A stretch of DNA of 64,000 nucleotides from Photorhabdus cinerea (GTDB taxonomy: Bacteria > Pseudomonadota > Gammaproteobacteria > Enterobacterales > Enterobacteriaceae), in contig NZ_PUJW01000005.1 of assembly GCF_011189575.1 (NCBI RefSeq), positions 182,297 to 246,296 on the forward strand, given 5' to 3'. Every line of letters starts with the position of its first letter. The first letter of the stretch is position 1. Shown piece after piece: positions 42,511 through 51,866 of this stretch. Made by a program: the position numbers and the translations under genes. The notes under the pieces were generated by a model that was not told the origin of the DNA, ran no database searches, and saw only the letters and a program-made list of their open reading frames with translations.

Positions 42511-42543
42511 GGAGATTGTTACCAAGGTCTCGGTAACAATCTC
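42511..42543 (-). terminator. Terminator of the Cry-like toxin gene
   Basis: Stem GGAGATTGTTACC / GGTAACAATCTCC with a seven- to eight-base loop, followed on the minus strand by TTTATTT, nine bases after the toxin stop codon. Confidence 0.8.
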
Positions 42544-42551
42544 CTGCAATA

Positions 42552-43658
42552 TTATAGCCCTAAAAATTCAATATGCTGAATTAACCCATAACCAGATAGA
42601 CGTTTACCTTCTTCTTCATGTAATGTTAACAATAGCGGCCCAGCCTTTAAATCAACCTCAGTTGTCCGATATACAACCGGCCCGTAGTTTGAACCTGATT
42701 TATAAGGTGTTAAAACTTTTTCGATAAAGAATTTGATATTTTGATCGAAAATAGTGCTGTTTGATTGTTCTAGCTTCATTTGGACTGCCGAATCAAAATT
42801 GAATGAATCTGACATATAGGCATAATACATTCGTAAACGATACCGTCCTGCCGATTTAACTTGTAAGGTAATTTGAGTCGGGCCACTCCTATACATTCTC
42901 GGTTCTGTTGCTGAAAGATAATTATAGCCACCGTTTTCAGATGATTTACCGCCATTCAAAAATACATCGCCGAGAAAAATATTATTATAGTTATGGTCGA
43001 TAAATAAATTATCCGTATCACTTGGATTTAAACAGACACGTGAAGATTTTCGTTGTGCGCCAAAAGTTAAATGGGATTGAATATTAGTATAGTCACTTGT
43101 CCAATATATCATTGAGCGCTTTGCCTGTGTCTCCGGCTCATAAAAATCTTCACTGTTATAGTTATTAAGAGCGGCAATTAGAATATCGTTAAACATAATA
43201 TCTGCTTGTTCGGCTATTGCTTTGCTGTATTTTTGAAGATCATAAAGTGAATAACCCCATTCCGATCCATTAACCAAGGTATCTCTTAATGTAAAGAAAT
43301 ATAATAAACAGGAAAGGGCACAAATGCTGGATAAGAGAGGAATACTGTTCTTTTTCGCTGTACTAATGCTGAGAATACACAAGCGACGCATATCCGCTAT
43401 CGCGATTTCATTACGAACTACAATTAATTGTCTTGCTTCATCTGTGGGATTTTTTTGATAAGATGAGATGGCATCTTGTAAACTTTCCGCATCTTTTCTT
43501 ACGGCTTGATACTCTGCTTCTAACCATTCACTGGTATATTTAATTAATGTATCTTGAATAATTCCAATGACATCGACTTCTTTAGGTTCTGTCAGTTTTT
43601 TGTACGTCAGTTTTAATAAAATACTTAATACACTGGATACAACACCTTGTGGAGACAC
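42552..43658 (-). CDS. Cry/PirB-like pore-forming insecticidal toxin (main reading frame)
   Basis: A 368-residue frame beginning with GTG. The first 200 residues are helical and resemble domain I of Cry delta-endotoxins: RNEIAIADMRRLCILSISTA, a hydrophobic central helix (LLSSICALSCLLYFFTLRD) and the following NGSEWGYSLYDLQKY, which matches the helix 5 to 7 pattern (LLLLRD..FG..WG). The last 120 residues form a beta-rich jelly-roll end (AGRYRLRMYYAYMSD to IQHIEFLGL), as in Cry domain III. There is no room for domain II, so the architecture is that of PirB-like two-domain toxins. The true N-terminus lies upstream, beyond an amber codon. Confidence 0.65.
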   Translation of the reverse strand: MSPQGVVSSVLSILLKLTYKKLTEPKEVDVIGIIQDTLIKYTSEWLEAEYQAVRKDAESLQDAISSYQKNPTDEARQLIVVRNEIAIADMRRLCILSISTAKKNSIPLLSSICALSCLLYFFTLRDTLVNGSEWGYSLYDLQKYSKAIAEQADIMFNDILIAALNNYNSEDFYEPETQAKRSMIYWTSDYTNIQSHLTFGAQRKSSRVCLNPSDTDNLFIDHNYNNIFLGDVFLNGGKSSENGGYNYLSATEPRMYRSGPTQITLQVKSAGRYRLRMYYAYMSDSFNFDSAVQMKLEQSNSTIFDQNIKFFIEKVLTPYKSGSNYGPVVYRTTEVDLKAGPLLLTLHEEEGKRLSGYGLIQHIEFLGL

Positions 43659-43775
43659 AGAATCTGACTAATTAAAATTTTTCTTTTTAATCATATCTAA
43701 CGCTTCTAAAGTCAAAAGGTGTAATTTAATATTATTTTCTTGTGCATCTATATTATTTCTCAATGATATTGTCAT
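43659..43775 (-). pseudogene. N-terminal part of the toxin gene, separated by an in-frame TAG
   Basis: From the ATG at 43775 the minus strand encodes MTISLRNNIDAQENNIKLHL and on to KKKNFN, then TAG (43670-43668), and continues in the same frame into the toxin (SDSVSPQGVV). AAGGTAAC precedes this ATG by about seven bases, whereas the GTG at 43658 has no ribosome site. The full product would be about 408 residues, the size of PirB proteins (about 420). Either the gene is broken by one nonsense mutation or the amber is read through. Confidence 0.7.
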
Positions 43776-44253
43776 TTTAGTTACCTTATTTTTGGTTATA
43801 AAATACATTCTTGTTTGTAATTATATTAGACGACCATTTGATGGAATGGAATTTTATTTTTCAATATTTGATTGATAAGCAAGACTTATTATTTGAACCC
43901 TTGGGAATTTAATTCAGTTCTGATTTTTATATTAAACTTCATAAAGATATTAATTATAGAATACTCAATATAGTGCATAGTTAGAATGATTATAATCCCG
44001 ACTGATAGTATTCCTGATATTTCAATCAGAACAGAGTAAAATGTAGGTAAAAAAATTTTAGTCAGGAAAAGAGAAGTTGTATTCTAAGGTTTACTCTTGA
44101 ATATTCTCACAAAAACATAAATTTAATTAATAATTGTGATGATGTTAATAGTGCAATAACATGCCTTATCCTATGCTTAGAGGTCTTAGAGGTATCACCG
44201 CGACTTACCTGCAAGTTAATTTACTGTGTCAATGTTATTTTGAGGTCGATATT
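43776..44253. other. AT-rich intergenic region
   Basis: About 480 bases between divergent genes, with no supported frame. It must carry the promoters of the toxin gene and of the aminomutase-like gene; the GAGG box at 44242-44245 serves the latter. Confidence 0.4.
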
Positions 44254-44967
44254 ATGAACAATTTAATGATCAAAGAGGACACTGAGCATTTACGAACAAA
44301 CCCAACGCAACAGTTAAAAATTAATGAAGCGTTCAGATTGCTGAATGCTCGCGATCATCTTTTACCGATTAAGGTGACAAGGTTCTTTCAGCAGAAAATT
44401 AACGAGGAAGTCGCTGCATTAGGCCACACTGAAGGCCCGCTTCATCGGATGGTTTATCCGACAAAAGAACGTTTATTGGTGCGTGCCCCTGGTGAAGTGG
44501 CTGATTTTGTAGATGATCGCGAAAATATGCCTGAAGACGCTTCCGGCAATATTATCCAGAAATACCGGAATCGGATGCTATTTATGCCTACTTCCACATG
44601 TGTATCTCATTGCCAATATTGCTTTCGCCAAGATGTCCTTTCCGAACAACACGAAACTGGAAAAGCAGCTCTTAATAAGTCGATATTGGAATTGGATACC
44701 TACCTCAGTACGCATCCTGATATACAAGAAGTGATTTTATCCGGTGGTGATCCTATGACACTGCCCATGGAATCATTGCAAGGCATTATTTCTGCAATAA
44801 AATCCTATGCACAAGTTAAATCAATCCGAATCCACACAAAGACCATTAGCTACTTCCCGCAGGTTTTTAAGAGCGATGAAAAATTAAGGCTCCTTGCATC
44901 CGCCGGAGTACGTATACCGGGTGATATCAAAATAATGCTTTGGAAAGATTATGTTGGCGTTAATTAA
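44254..44967 (+). CDS. Truncated lysine 2,3-aminomutase-like radical SAM protein
   Basis: A 237-residue protein starting at the ATG at 44254 (GAGG eight bases upstream). The radical SAM cluster motif CVSHCQYCF (CxxxCxxC) is intact near residue 125, followed by the SAM-binding VILSGGDPMTLP. The homology to KamA/YodO enzymes is strong up to EKLRLLASAGVRI and then stops; the remaining 13 residues are unrelated. Full-length enzymes continue for 100 or more residues with the rest of the barrel and the PLP lysine, so it cannot bind PLP normally. It overlaps the exporter gene by 17 bases. Confidence 0.8.
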   Translation: MNNLMIKEDTEHLRTNPTQQLKINEAFRLLNARDHLLPIKVTRFFQQKINEEVAALGHTEGPLHRMVYPTKERLLVRAPGEVADFVDDRENMPEDASGNIIQKYRNRMLFMPTSTCVSHCQYCFRQDVLSEQHETGKAALNKSILELDTYLSTHPDIQEVILSGGDPMTLPMESLQGIISAIKSYAQVKSIRIHTKTISYFPQVFKSDEKLRLLASAGVRIPGDIKIMLWKDYVGVN

Positions 44968-45568
44968 TGGTTTTATTTTGTGCTTAGGGCTGGTAATTTC
45001 GATTGGTCCTCAGAATATAGAAATCCTTCGGGTCGGTCTGCTGAACGATCGTGCAATTCTGCTTGCTTCAGTGTTTGTGGCTTGTGATGCAATCCTGATT
45101 ACCATAGGTGCCTTAGGTGTTGGAAGTATCATTGCGTTGAATCGAGAAATAACTATGGTTTTGATGTCATTTACCATAGTGTTCCTTCTATTCCTGGCGT
45201 TCCAGGCAGGGCGTCGGTCTATAAGTGAGAGTGGGGCGACTATTACCCTCAGTGAAAAACAAAATACCAGACCTTTTAACATGGTGAAACGCGGACTAGT
45301 TCTCTCGTTCCTGAACCCTTTAGCTCTACTGGAAACCGTTGTCATCCTGGGATCAACGGCAGCACCTTATCCTGCCAGTCATCGAATTTTGTTCATGGCT
45401 GGTGCACTTGCGGCCTCGTCTGTTTGGTTCTACGGTCTGGCCTATAGTTCTCGCAAGTTCTCGGCCTTCATATCGCAACCATGGCAGTACCGTATTATAG
45501 AATGCATTGCCGCAGTCACTCTGTTTATTACGGCCTGCTGGTTAGTACAGCGTACTTTCATCATTTAA
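44951..45568 (+). CDS. LysE/RhtB-family amino acid exporter
   Basis: A 205-residue inner membrane protein with six hydrophobic segments. The N-terminus (INGFILCLGLVISIGPQNIEILRVGL) carries the GPQN motif of LysE-type exporters, and SFLNPLALLETVVILGS is the conserved central element with the N-P pair. Substrates in the family are lysine, arginine or other amino acids. The start lies inside the end of the truncated aminomutase, so the two genes are translationally coupled. A possible pathway link is export of beta-lysine or relatives. Confidence 0.85.
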   Translation: MLALINGFILCLGLVISIGPQNIEILRVGLLNDRAILLASVFVACDAILITIGALGVGSIIALNREITMVLMSFTIVFLLFLAFQAGRRSISESGATITLSEKQNTRPFNMVKRGLVLSFLNPLALLETVVILGSTAAPYPASHRILFMAGALAASSVWFYGLAYSSRKFSAFISQPWQYRIIECIAAVTLFITACWLVQRTFII

Positions 45569-45643
45569 GTTAAATTGAGACTAAAAAGGAACAGCGTTAT
45601 GCTGTTCCCAATAATTATGGTCCCTTACAACATCTACTGGATA

Positions 45644-46243
45644 TCAAGCAGGGTTAATTGTTGTATCAATCACTTGGTAAAATGCATTCAGAGTATCTGC
45701 AACTGTCCAGACACCCAATATAACATGATAACCTTGATAACCTTCTGGCAAAGTACATTTATTAATAACTTTATTCCCCGGCATTTTTTCCTGGTAATCC
45801 TCAAAGCAGAAAGGTGTACTATTAAATTGCTCTCTGGTTAAAGGCTTATTAGGGTCCCAGTCTAATTTAGTAATAAAATATTCCCAGCTTGAAGTTTTGT
45901 GCTGGATAACAATTTCCCATTTGAATTCAATATCACCGGAAATAATTGGAATTTTTTTCCAACGTTCTGTTGTTTGAACATCCAACGCGCCAAAATGACC
46001 AATACCCGCACTGGCAATATGACCGTCTTCTGGGCCAGCTTGCGGGAAGCCTTTTTTAGCTTCAAGAGATTGAGGTTCATATTCTACCAACCCACAATCT
46101 ATATTTTGTTTATTTCCCTGTGCAGAACAAAGGAATGCCCGACTTCCTGGACTATCAATATAACCATGAGCCCATGCTCCATTAAATAAAGCTGCGATTA
46201 CAGTAGTGGCTAAAGTCATAACTCTCACTTTATGTTTGTACAT
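45644..46243 (-). CDS. Secreted chitin-active lytic polysaccharide monooxygenase (AA10)
   Basis: A 199-residue CBP21-like protein. I start it at 46243 (MYKHKVRVMTL), where GGAGG is eight bases upstream. A signal peptide is cut before His26 (AWA/HGYIDSPGSRAFLC), which exposes the N-terminal histidine of the copper brace. The second copper ligand is His115 in VIQHKTSSWEYFITKLDWDP, as in CBP21 (RHSTTSWRYFITK), and the axial Phe is in LNAFYQVID. It cleaves crystalline chitin oxidatively, fitting an insect pathogen that also makes the chitinase at 56 kb. Confidence 0.92.
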   Translation of the reverse strand: MYKHKVRVMTLATTVIAALFNGAWAHGYIDSPGSRAFLCSAQGNKQNIDCGLVEYEPQSLEAKKGFPQAGPEDGHIASAGIGHFGALDVQTTERWKKIPIISGDIEFKWEIVIQHKTSSWEYFITKLDWDPNKPLTREQFNSTPFCFEDYQEKMPGNKVINKCTLPEGYQGYHVILGVWTVADTLNAFYQVIDTTINPA

Positions 46244-46702
46244 AATCGTGCCCTCCATTAGACAGGATAATTAGTCTATGACAACGAAAGCCCCGGGACT
46301 TAATTATTATCCTAGATGAATATAATATGATTATCCATTTCATAAATTGATTAGTAGACTAATTACATTAAGGTATTGAAATTTTTCCCTAAAAGTGCCT
46401 GTTATTATTTTTTATAATATAAAAGGATAAGATTTTCATAATTTATTCTACATGGCTGATACAAAAGACAATTTTTGTGGTTTTAGGGGCGTCTACTAAC
46501 TCAAAAAATACCCATTTATAGTTATAGTGATTTGTCACTGTCAGCCTGTTTTACTAAGGACATTCGAGGCCAGGTGCGAAATGTGAACTAAGTCGTCCAA
46601 ACAATAGCACCGAGCATGATATTTGGCGGGCAAATTAACTCTAACCTCAGTTCTAATAGCTCAAAATCGAGGTGGGTTACTTTTAAATGTTCTACTATTT
46701 AA
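46244..46702. other. Intergenic region upstream of the LPMO gene
   Basis: About 460 bases; the first 150 should hold the LPMO promoter. Beyond that, no frame or repeat stands out before the PspA relic. Confidence 0.4.
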
Positions 46703-46984
46703 TGTGCTCAGAAAGTTGCTGGCCTGCGTGGTGAATTGGAAACAGAGTAATCACAGTTTGAAGCTTTCAAGAAAGTTGAAGTTGCCCACCGCCGCACTGT
46801 GCAAGAAGCTAAAGAAAAAGTGTCTCAGCTTGAGAATCAAGTGGACCTTGTTAAAACAACTGAACAGGTACAAAAAGCACAGGCTGCTACCCACAACTCT
46901 GTCGTTGGCGCATCATCTAAAACATCTACCGCTCTTGATTCGCTTGAACGTATCAAGTTAGCTGAACCTTATATGATGGATTAA
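46703..46984 (+). pseudogene. Relic of a PspA/IM30-family gene
   Basis: The plus strand reads CAQKVAGLRGELETE, a stop, then SQFEAFKKVEVAHRRTVQE and on to SKTSTALDSLERI, ending in a stop at 46984. The heptad pattern is the coiled coil of PspA/YjfJ-like proteins. It has no start, one internal stop and no N-terminal third, so it is a pseudogene. Confidence 0.7.
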
Positions 46985-47012
46985 AAATGGAGTTTATTGC
47001 TATTTTTGTGTG

Positions 47013-47049
47013 TCATTGTGGCATACATTATTTTCGTGTGCCATAATGA
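47013..47049. promoter_or_regulatory. Inverted repeat ahead of the TacAT operon
   Basis: Arms TCATTGTGGCATA (47013-47025) and TGTGCCATAATGA (47037-47049), with two mismatches, lie 44 bases before the antitoxin start. This is the expected place for binding by the ribbon-helix-helix antitoxin. Confidence 0.6.
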
Positions 47050-47092
47050 TACCTGATGGAATTTATTAATACTGATGACAATAGGTAAAATT

Positions 47093-47374
47093 ATGACCAC
47101 TAATGCAGAACGTAAAGAAACTCGCTTGGTTGCACGAACATCCGCAGAGATACAAGAAATTATTCAAAGGGCGGCTGATTACTCCGGTGCAACCCTTTCA
47201 CAATTCCTTATTGAGTCGGCAATGGATAAGGCCCGTAACGTGATTGAACGAACTGAAACATTACATTTGTCGATGGCCGGTGCGGATGCATTGTTTGCTG
47301 CGCTGGAAAATCCTCCAAAAGCAAGCAAGAAGCTACTTAAAGCAGCGCTGGGCTACAAGGATGCAGTGAATTGA
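47093..47374 (+). CDS. tacA: DUF1778 (TacA-type) antitoxin
   Basis: A 93-residue protein (start ATG 47093, MTTNAERKETRLVARTSAEI). The ribbon-helix-helix part is at the N-terminus (TRLVARTSAEIQEIIQRAADYSGATLSQFLIESA) and the toxin-neutralising tail at the C-terminus (MAGADALFAALENPPKAS). It represses its own operon and blocks the acetyltransferase next to it. Its stop codon overlaps the toxin start. Confidence 0.9.
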   Translation: MTTNAERKETRLVARTSAEIQEIIQRAADYSGATLSQFLIESAMDKARNVIERTETLHLSMAGADALFAALENPPKASKKLLKAALGYKDAVN

Positions 47375-47883
47375 TAACCATTGAAGAAATAACCCATCAA
47401 CATAATCGCAAAGTGTTTGATTGCCGCGTCAATGAATTAAATAAGTTCTTACAACAACAAGCCCGGCAGAAAACCATAAAGCACATATCAAAAACTTACG
47501 TGGCCTGCTGGGATTCGACACCCAAAATTATCATCGGTTATCACACGCTGACTGGGTATTCAGTAACAACGCCGCCCGCCCATAAAGACTATAAAAAGTA
47601 TCCTCATCCACTTAATGCAGTAAAACTAGCCCGTCTTGCGGTGGATCATTCGTGCCAGGGGAAACGATTAGGCGAAAAGTTATTGATTGATGCCATCTAT
47701 CGCACCGTGTTGGTCGCACAACAAATATCAGCTATCGGACTATTTGTTGATCCTATGACCCCAGAGGTCATTTCGTTTTATCGGCAGTATGATTTTTTAC
47801 CCGTCGAGCCAGACGACCCTTCATGTCTTGGGATGTGGCTGCCCATTAAAACCTGTATAGAAGTTGCCAGTACCTTACTGTGA
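47371..47883 (+). CDS. tacT: GNAT-family toxin (TacT-type tRNA acetyltransferase)
   Basis: A 170-residue acetyltransferase. Family members acetylate the amino group of charged tRNAs and stop translation. Acetyl-CoA is bound by RLAVDHSCQGKRLGEKLL near residue 90 (Q-G-K-R-L-G pyrophosphate loop), and the catalytic Tyr is in VISFYRQYDFLPVE near 140. Translation starts at TTG 47371, inside the tacA stop, so it depends on coupling. Confidence 0.9.
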   Translation: MITIEEITHQHNRKVFDCRVNELNKFLQQQARQKTIKHISKTYVACWDSTPKIIIGYHTLTGYSVTTPPAHKDYKKYPHPLNAVKLARLAVDHSCQGKRLGEKLLIDAIYRTVLVAQQISAIGLFVDPMTPEVISFYRQYDFLPVEPDDPSCLGMWLPIKTCIEVASTLL

Positions 47884-48028
47884 GCAATTATAAAGACATC
47901 CAACGACTGTCAAATGCTGAAGTAGGAGAGCTTTATACCCATACCCGGCCTGTTGTTCAATATCCATGAATAACGGTATTGCTACATTGGTGCAGTTCAG
48001 CAATACCAAAATTGTGTGGTTATATTTC

Positions 48029-49297
48029 CTAATATGTTATTTTTGCATCAGGTAACCTAATGAGTTTAAACCCTAAAAATAAGGCTAAAAGGGTAAGAGT
48101 GGTAATAAATAACACAACCCCATTCCAACCTAATTGAAGCCAGAATATACCACCAAGGGTACCTGCTACACTTGAGCCAGCATAGTAGCAAAAGAGATAA
48201 AGAGAAGAAGCTTGTGCTTTAGCCCGGCGAGCACGACGTCCAACCCAACTGCTAGCGACAGCATGTGCTGCAAAGAAACCGGAGGTTAATACTGTTATGC
48301 CAATCATAATCATCACTGCAGACGATAGCATAGTAATAAGAATACCAACCAGTATCATACTAATCGTAGCTATCAAAACTTTTCCAAGTCCATATTTACT
48401 GGTTAATGCGCTTGCTTTAGATGCACTATATGTACCTGCAAGATATACAATGGATAATATACCCACAGTTGACTGACTGAAATGATAAGGTGAGTCTAAT
48501 AAACGATAACCTATATAATTAAACACCGTAATAAAGCCACCCATCAGCAAAAATGCCTCAGAAAATAATAATGGCAATCCTTTATCACGAAAGTGTAACT
48601 TCAGGTTTATCAATAAAGATTTTGGTTTCAGGGAACTTGGACGAAAATGACGTGATTCAGGTAACATACGACAAAACATAATGGCAGTAATCAATGCAAA
48701 TGCACCTAATACGATGACAGAAATATGCCATGAGAAATAATCAGTGATAATACCCGATATTAATCGTCCACTCATTCCACCAATAGAATTACCGCTGATA
48801 TAAAGTCCCATTGATAAAGCAACAAAATTTGGATGAATTTCCTCACTAAGATAAGTCATAGCAACAGCGGCTACACCGCTGAGAGACAAACCAACCAGAA
48901 CGCGTACAATTAGAATTCCATACCAACTGGTCATAAATGCACTTAGTAAAGTGAAAATTGCAGCGGCAGACAATGCAGTTACCATGATATTTTTACGACC
49001 AATGGCATCAGACAAAGGACCCGTTATCAATAATCCCAAAGCCAGCATGCCAGTCGAAAGTGATAAAGATAAACTGCTGGTTGCCGGAGAAACACCAAAG
49101 TCCTCTGATAACATCGGTAGAATCGGCTGAACAAAATAGAGCAAGGCAAACGAGGCTAATCCTACAGTAAAGAGTGACAACGTCACTCTAATATACAAAG
49201 GGTCTTCTTTCTGAATATAATTTTTCCCATCTTGAATATCCTGGACAAGATTCTTACCAGAAACCCGGTTTTCACTGATGCTATGGGTAGTGCTCAC
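48029..49297 (-). CDS. ynfM: MFS transporter of the YnfM type
   Basis: A 422-residue, 12-helix major facilitator. The first half has GLASFALLYFVQPILPMLSEDFGVSPA and the GPLSDAIGRKNIM loop between helices 2 and 3; a second loop lies near the middle (FRPSSLKPKSLLIN). It resembles E. coli YnfM, an exporter of unclear substrate. It is divergent from the LysR gene ynfL, an arrangement shared with E. coli. Confidence 0.87.
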   Translation of the reverse strand: MSTTHSISENRVSGKNLVQDIQDGKNYIQKEDPLYIRVTLSLFTVGLASFALLYFVQPILPMLSEDFGVSPATSSLSLSLSTGMLALGLLITGPLSDAIGRKNIMVTALSAAAIFTLLSAFMTSWYGILIVRVLVGLSLSGVAAVAMTYLSEEIHPNFVALSMGLYISGNSIGGMSGRLISGIITDYFSWHISVIVLGAFALITAIMFCRMLPESRHFRPSSLKPKSLLINLKLHFRDKGLPLLFSEAFLLMGGFITVFNYIGYRLLDSPYHFSQSTVGILSIVYLAGTYSASKASALTSKYGLGKVLIATISMILVGILITMLSSAVMIMIGITVLTSGFFAAHAVASSWVGRRARRAKAQASSLYLFCYYAGSSVAGTLGGIFWLQLGWNGVVLFITTLTLLALFLGFKLIRLPDAKITY

Positions 49298-49384
49298 ATG
49301 AATCCTTACTTAACTCATAATAAGTAACTTTTGTTTTGACTAAATCAAGCATATGAATTGTAAAATATTTTGTCTAATATATTA

Positions 49385-49399
49385 ATCATTCATAATGAT
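49385..49399. promoter_or_regulatory. Putative LysR operator between ynfM and ynfL
   Basis: The perfect palindrome ATCATT-CAT-AATGAT lies 25 bases before the ynfL start, in the 126-base divergent promoter region. Size and place suit binding by the LysR protein, but no experiment is implied. Confidence 0.5.
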
Positions 49400-49423
49400 A
49401 TGTATTAAATATTGAAGGTGATT

Positions 49424-50338
49424 ATGGCTATCGAATTACGGCATTTGCGCTACTTTATTGCAGTTGCAGAAGAATTACATTTTGGTCGCGCGGCAGAACG
49501 GCTTAACATTTCACAGCCTCCATTAAGCCAACAAATTCAATCGCTTGAAAATAGTATAAACGCACAGTTACTAGAACGTAATAACCGAAATGTAAAACTG
49601 ACTCCGGCAGGTAACATGTTTCTGGAGGAAGCTTACCAAATTCTGGCTCAGGTTGATGCTGCTGCAACAAAAGCAGCAAGAATGCAAAAAGGGGAATTAG
49701 GCGAAATATCAATCGGTTTCACCTCTACAACACCTTTTATGCCGAAGGTCACTCTTAGTTTACGCCAATTCCGGGAGTGTTATCCGGAGGTATCTATTCA
49801 TATGCACCAAATGAATACCAAACAACAAATCTCACCATTACTCACTGGGCGGATAGATATCGGTATCATGCGTAATACTCAATTACCAGATAACCTTGAG
49901 TATCGGCTATTATTTCGCGAATCTTTTGTACTTGCTGTTTGTGATGGACACCCTTTGTTGGAATTTACCCAGCAGGGAATAAAACTCGAAATGCTGGCTG
50001 GCTATCCATTGGTATTTTTTGAGCGCGAAGTCGGGACGGCTTTATATGATGAAATAATCACTTTACTCGCTGAAGCTGGCGTGACACCTATGATCTCACA
50101 GGAAGCAGGCGAAGCAATGACAATTCTCGGTCTTGTCTCTGCCGGGTTAGGGATAAGTGTTGTTACCGAGTCCTTTACGCGAATGAAAGTCGATGGTGTC
50201 CAATATATTCCAATAACGGATAATCACTCTTTTTCTGAAGTGTGGTTGGTAAACCATAAAAATCGACCAGTATCAGCGGCAGCGAACAGGCTGATAAAAT
50301 TATTCAGATCTAACATTTTGAACGAGAGAAATGGGTAG
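49424..50338 (+). CDS. ynfL: LysR-family regulator YnfL
   Basis: A 304-residue LysR protein. I start it at 49424 (MAIELRHLRYFIAVAEELHF), since GAAGGTG lies before it. The winged helix-turn-helix is residues 1-60 (GRAAERLNISQPPLSQQIQSLENSINAQLLERNNRNVKLT); the rest is the periplasmic-binding-like effector domain. It presumably controls the divergent transporter. Confidence 0.88.
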   Translation: MAIELRHLRYFIAVAEELHFGRAAERLNISQPPLSQQIQSLENSINAQLLERNNRNVKLTPAGNMFLEEAYQILAQVDAAATKAARMQKGELGEISIGFTSTTPFMPKVTLSLRQFRECYPEVSIHMHQMNTKQQISPLLTGRIDIGIMRNTQLPDNLEYRLLFRESFVLAVCDGHPLLEFTQQGIKLEMLAGYPLVFFEREVGTALYDEIITLLAEAGVTPMISQEAGEAMTILGLVSAGLGISVVTESFTRMKVDGVQYIPITDNHSFSEVWLVNHKNRPVSAAANRLIKLFRSNILNERNG

Positions 50339-50467
50339 AAATCAGCTAAATTTCGTGTTTAATATCACATATTGATTGAAAGAATGATACCTTTTGCCTA
50401 AAACATCGACATAATCAGCCTTCAATTATTTTGGAGTACGAATTAATTAGCGAGCAAAAGGGTGAGT

Positions 50468-51679
50468 ATGGATGGACAACCAAGTCACATTGATCAAATA
50501 AAGCAGAATAATATTGGTACTGTTTACCGGTTAATTGATCAATATGGCCCGATTTCTCGTATTGAGCTCTCTAAAAAAGCTCAACTGGCTCCAGCCAGTA
50601 TTACTAAAATTGTCCGTGAACTGGTTGATGCGCATTTAGTCATGGAAACAGAATTTCTGGATTTAGGATTCAGAGGGCGTCCAGCAACCGGACTGAGGCT
50701 TGCTTCTGAAAGTTGGCATTTTTTATGTGTCAGTATTAGTCTGGGAAATTTGATGTTGGGCCTTCGTGATCTCAGTGGCAAATTAATTGTTGAAGATGTA
50801 TTGCCATTACCTGCCAACAATGATAAATCCTTTTTAGACAGAATTGTTGATGAAATTGATTCATTTTTCAGCCGCTATCAATCCTGTCTTGAGCGTTTGA
50901 CGGCAATCAGTATTACTATAAATGCTATTGTTGATCCAACCAAAGGACTCATCTACAGTTCTCCTTACTATCAGGTTCAGGAATTGCCAATAAGTGAATA
51001 TTTGCATCGCCGCACTGGGCTACCGGTATTTCTTCAACATGAAATAACCGCCTGGACGATAGCTGAATCATTATATGGAGCGGCAAAAAACTGCCAGAAT
51101 ATTATCCAAATTGTTATTGATGAGAATATCGGCGCTGGCGTTATCATCGCAGGACAAACATTACATTCAGATAACCGTAGTGTAATGGAAATAGGGCATA
51201 TCCAAGCTGAACCCAACGGTGAACTCTGCCAGTGCGGAAACTTAGGCTGTCTGGAAACTTTTGCGAATATCAGCCATATTTTATCCAGAACAAAACAGTT
51301 GTTAACAACTGCCCCAGATTCTTTACTTAATTATGAGTCGCTAACTATTGAGTCACTCTGTCAGGCAGCCAATAAAAGCGATATTTTAGCAATGGATATT
51401 ATTCGTGATATAGGTGTGAAAATTGGTCGTATTATCGCAATTATGGTGAACCTATTTAATCCGGAGAAAATTTTGATTGGTTCTCCTCTTAACGCTTGCC
51501 AGCAGATTTTATACCCAATCATCAATGAATGTATTAAACAGCAATCTTTGCCTGTTTATAGTAAACAAGTTACGTTGGTTGCAACGGAATTCAATAACTC
51601 TGGAACATTATCGGCTGTGGCATCAGTTAAAAAAGCTTTATATGATGGTTCATTATTGATCAATTTGATGAAAGGGTAA
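50468..51679 (+). CDS. mlc: ROK-family repressor Mlc
   Basis: A 403-residue global repressor of sugar uptake genes (ptsG, manXYZ, ptsHI, malT in E. coli), released by binding to unphosphorylated EIICB-Glc at the membrane. The helix-turn-helix is near residues 29-50 (GPISRIELSKKAQLAPASITKIVREL). The zinc site is in EIGHIQAEPNGELCQCGNLGCLE (His and three Cys). I start it at the ATG at 50468 with AGGG six bases upstream, rather than at GTG 50462. Order ynfL-mlc-bioD2 equals that of E. coli. Confidence 0.95.
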   Translation: MDGQPSHIDQIKQNNIGTVYRLIDQYGPISRIELSKKAQLAPASITKIVRELVDAHLVMETEFLDLGFRGRPATGLRLASESWHFLCVSISLGNLMLGLRDLSGKLIVEDVLPLPANNDKSFLDRIVDEIDSFFSRYQSCLERLTAISITINAIVDPTKGLIYSSPYYQVQELPISEYLHRRTGLPVFLQHEITAWTIAESLYGAAKNCQNIIQIVIDENIGAGVIIAGQTLHSDNRSVMEIGHIQAEPNGELCQCGNLGCLETFANISHILSRTKQLLTTAPDSLLNYESLTIESLCQAANKSDILAMDIIRDIGVKIGRIIAIMVNLFNPEKILIGSPLNACQQILYPIINECIKQQSLPVYSKQVTLVATEFNNSGTLSAVASVKKALYDGSLLINLMKG

Positions 51680-51866
51680 TAATAATTGACCTAAAATAGA
51701 CGTTTTCCAGTGATAACATTAACGTTATATAAATCTTTTCCTTACTGACACTTTACTCAGTAATTAGACAAAACATTGAGCTAACGCAATCTCCTTGATA
51801 GCCGTATACTCTAAACTTAATCCCTTATTAACTGGATTTTATCTGTCATTATGGAAAACAAAATTT

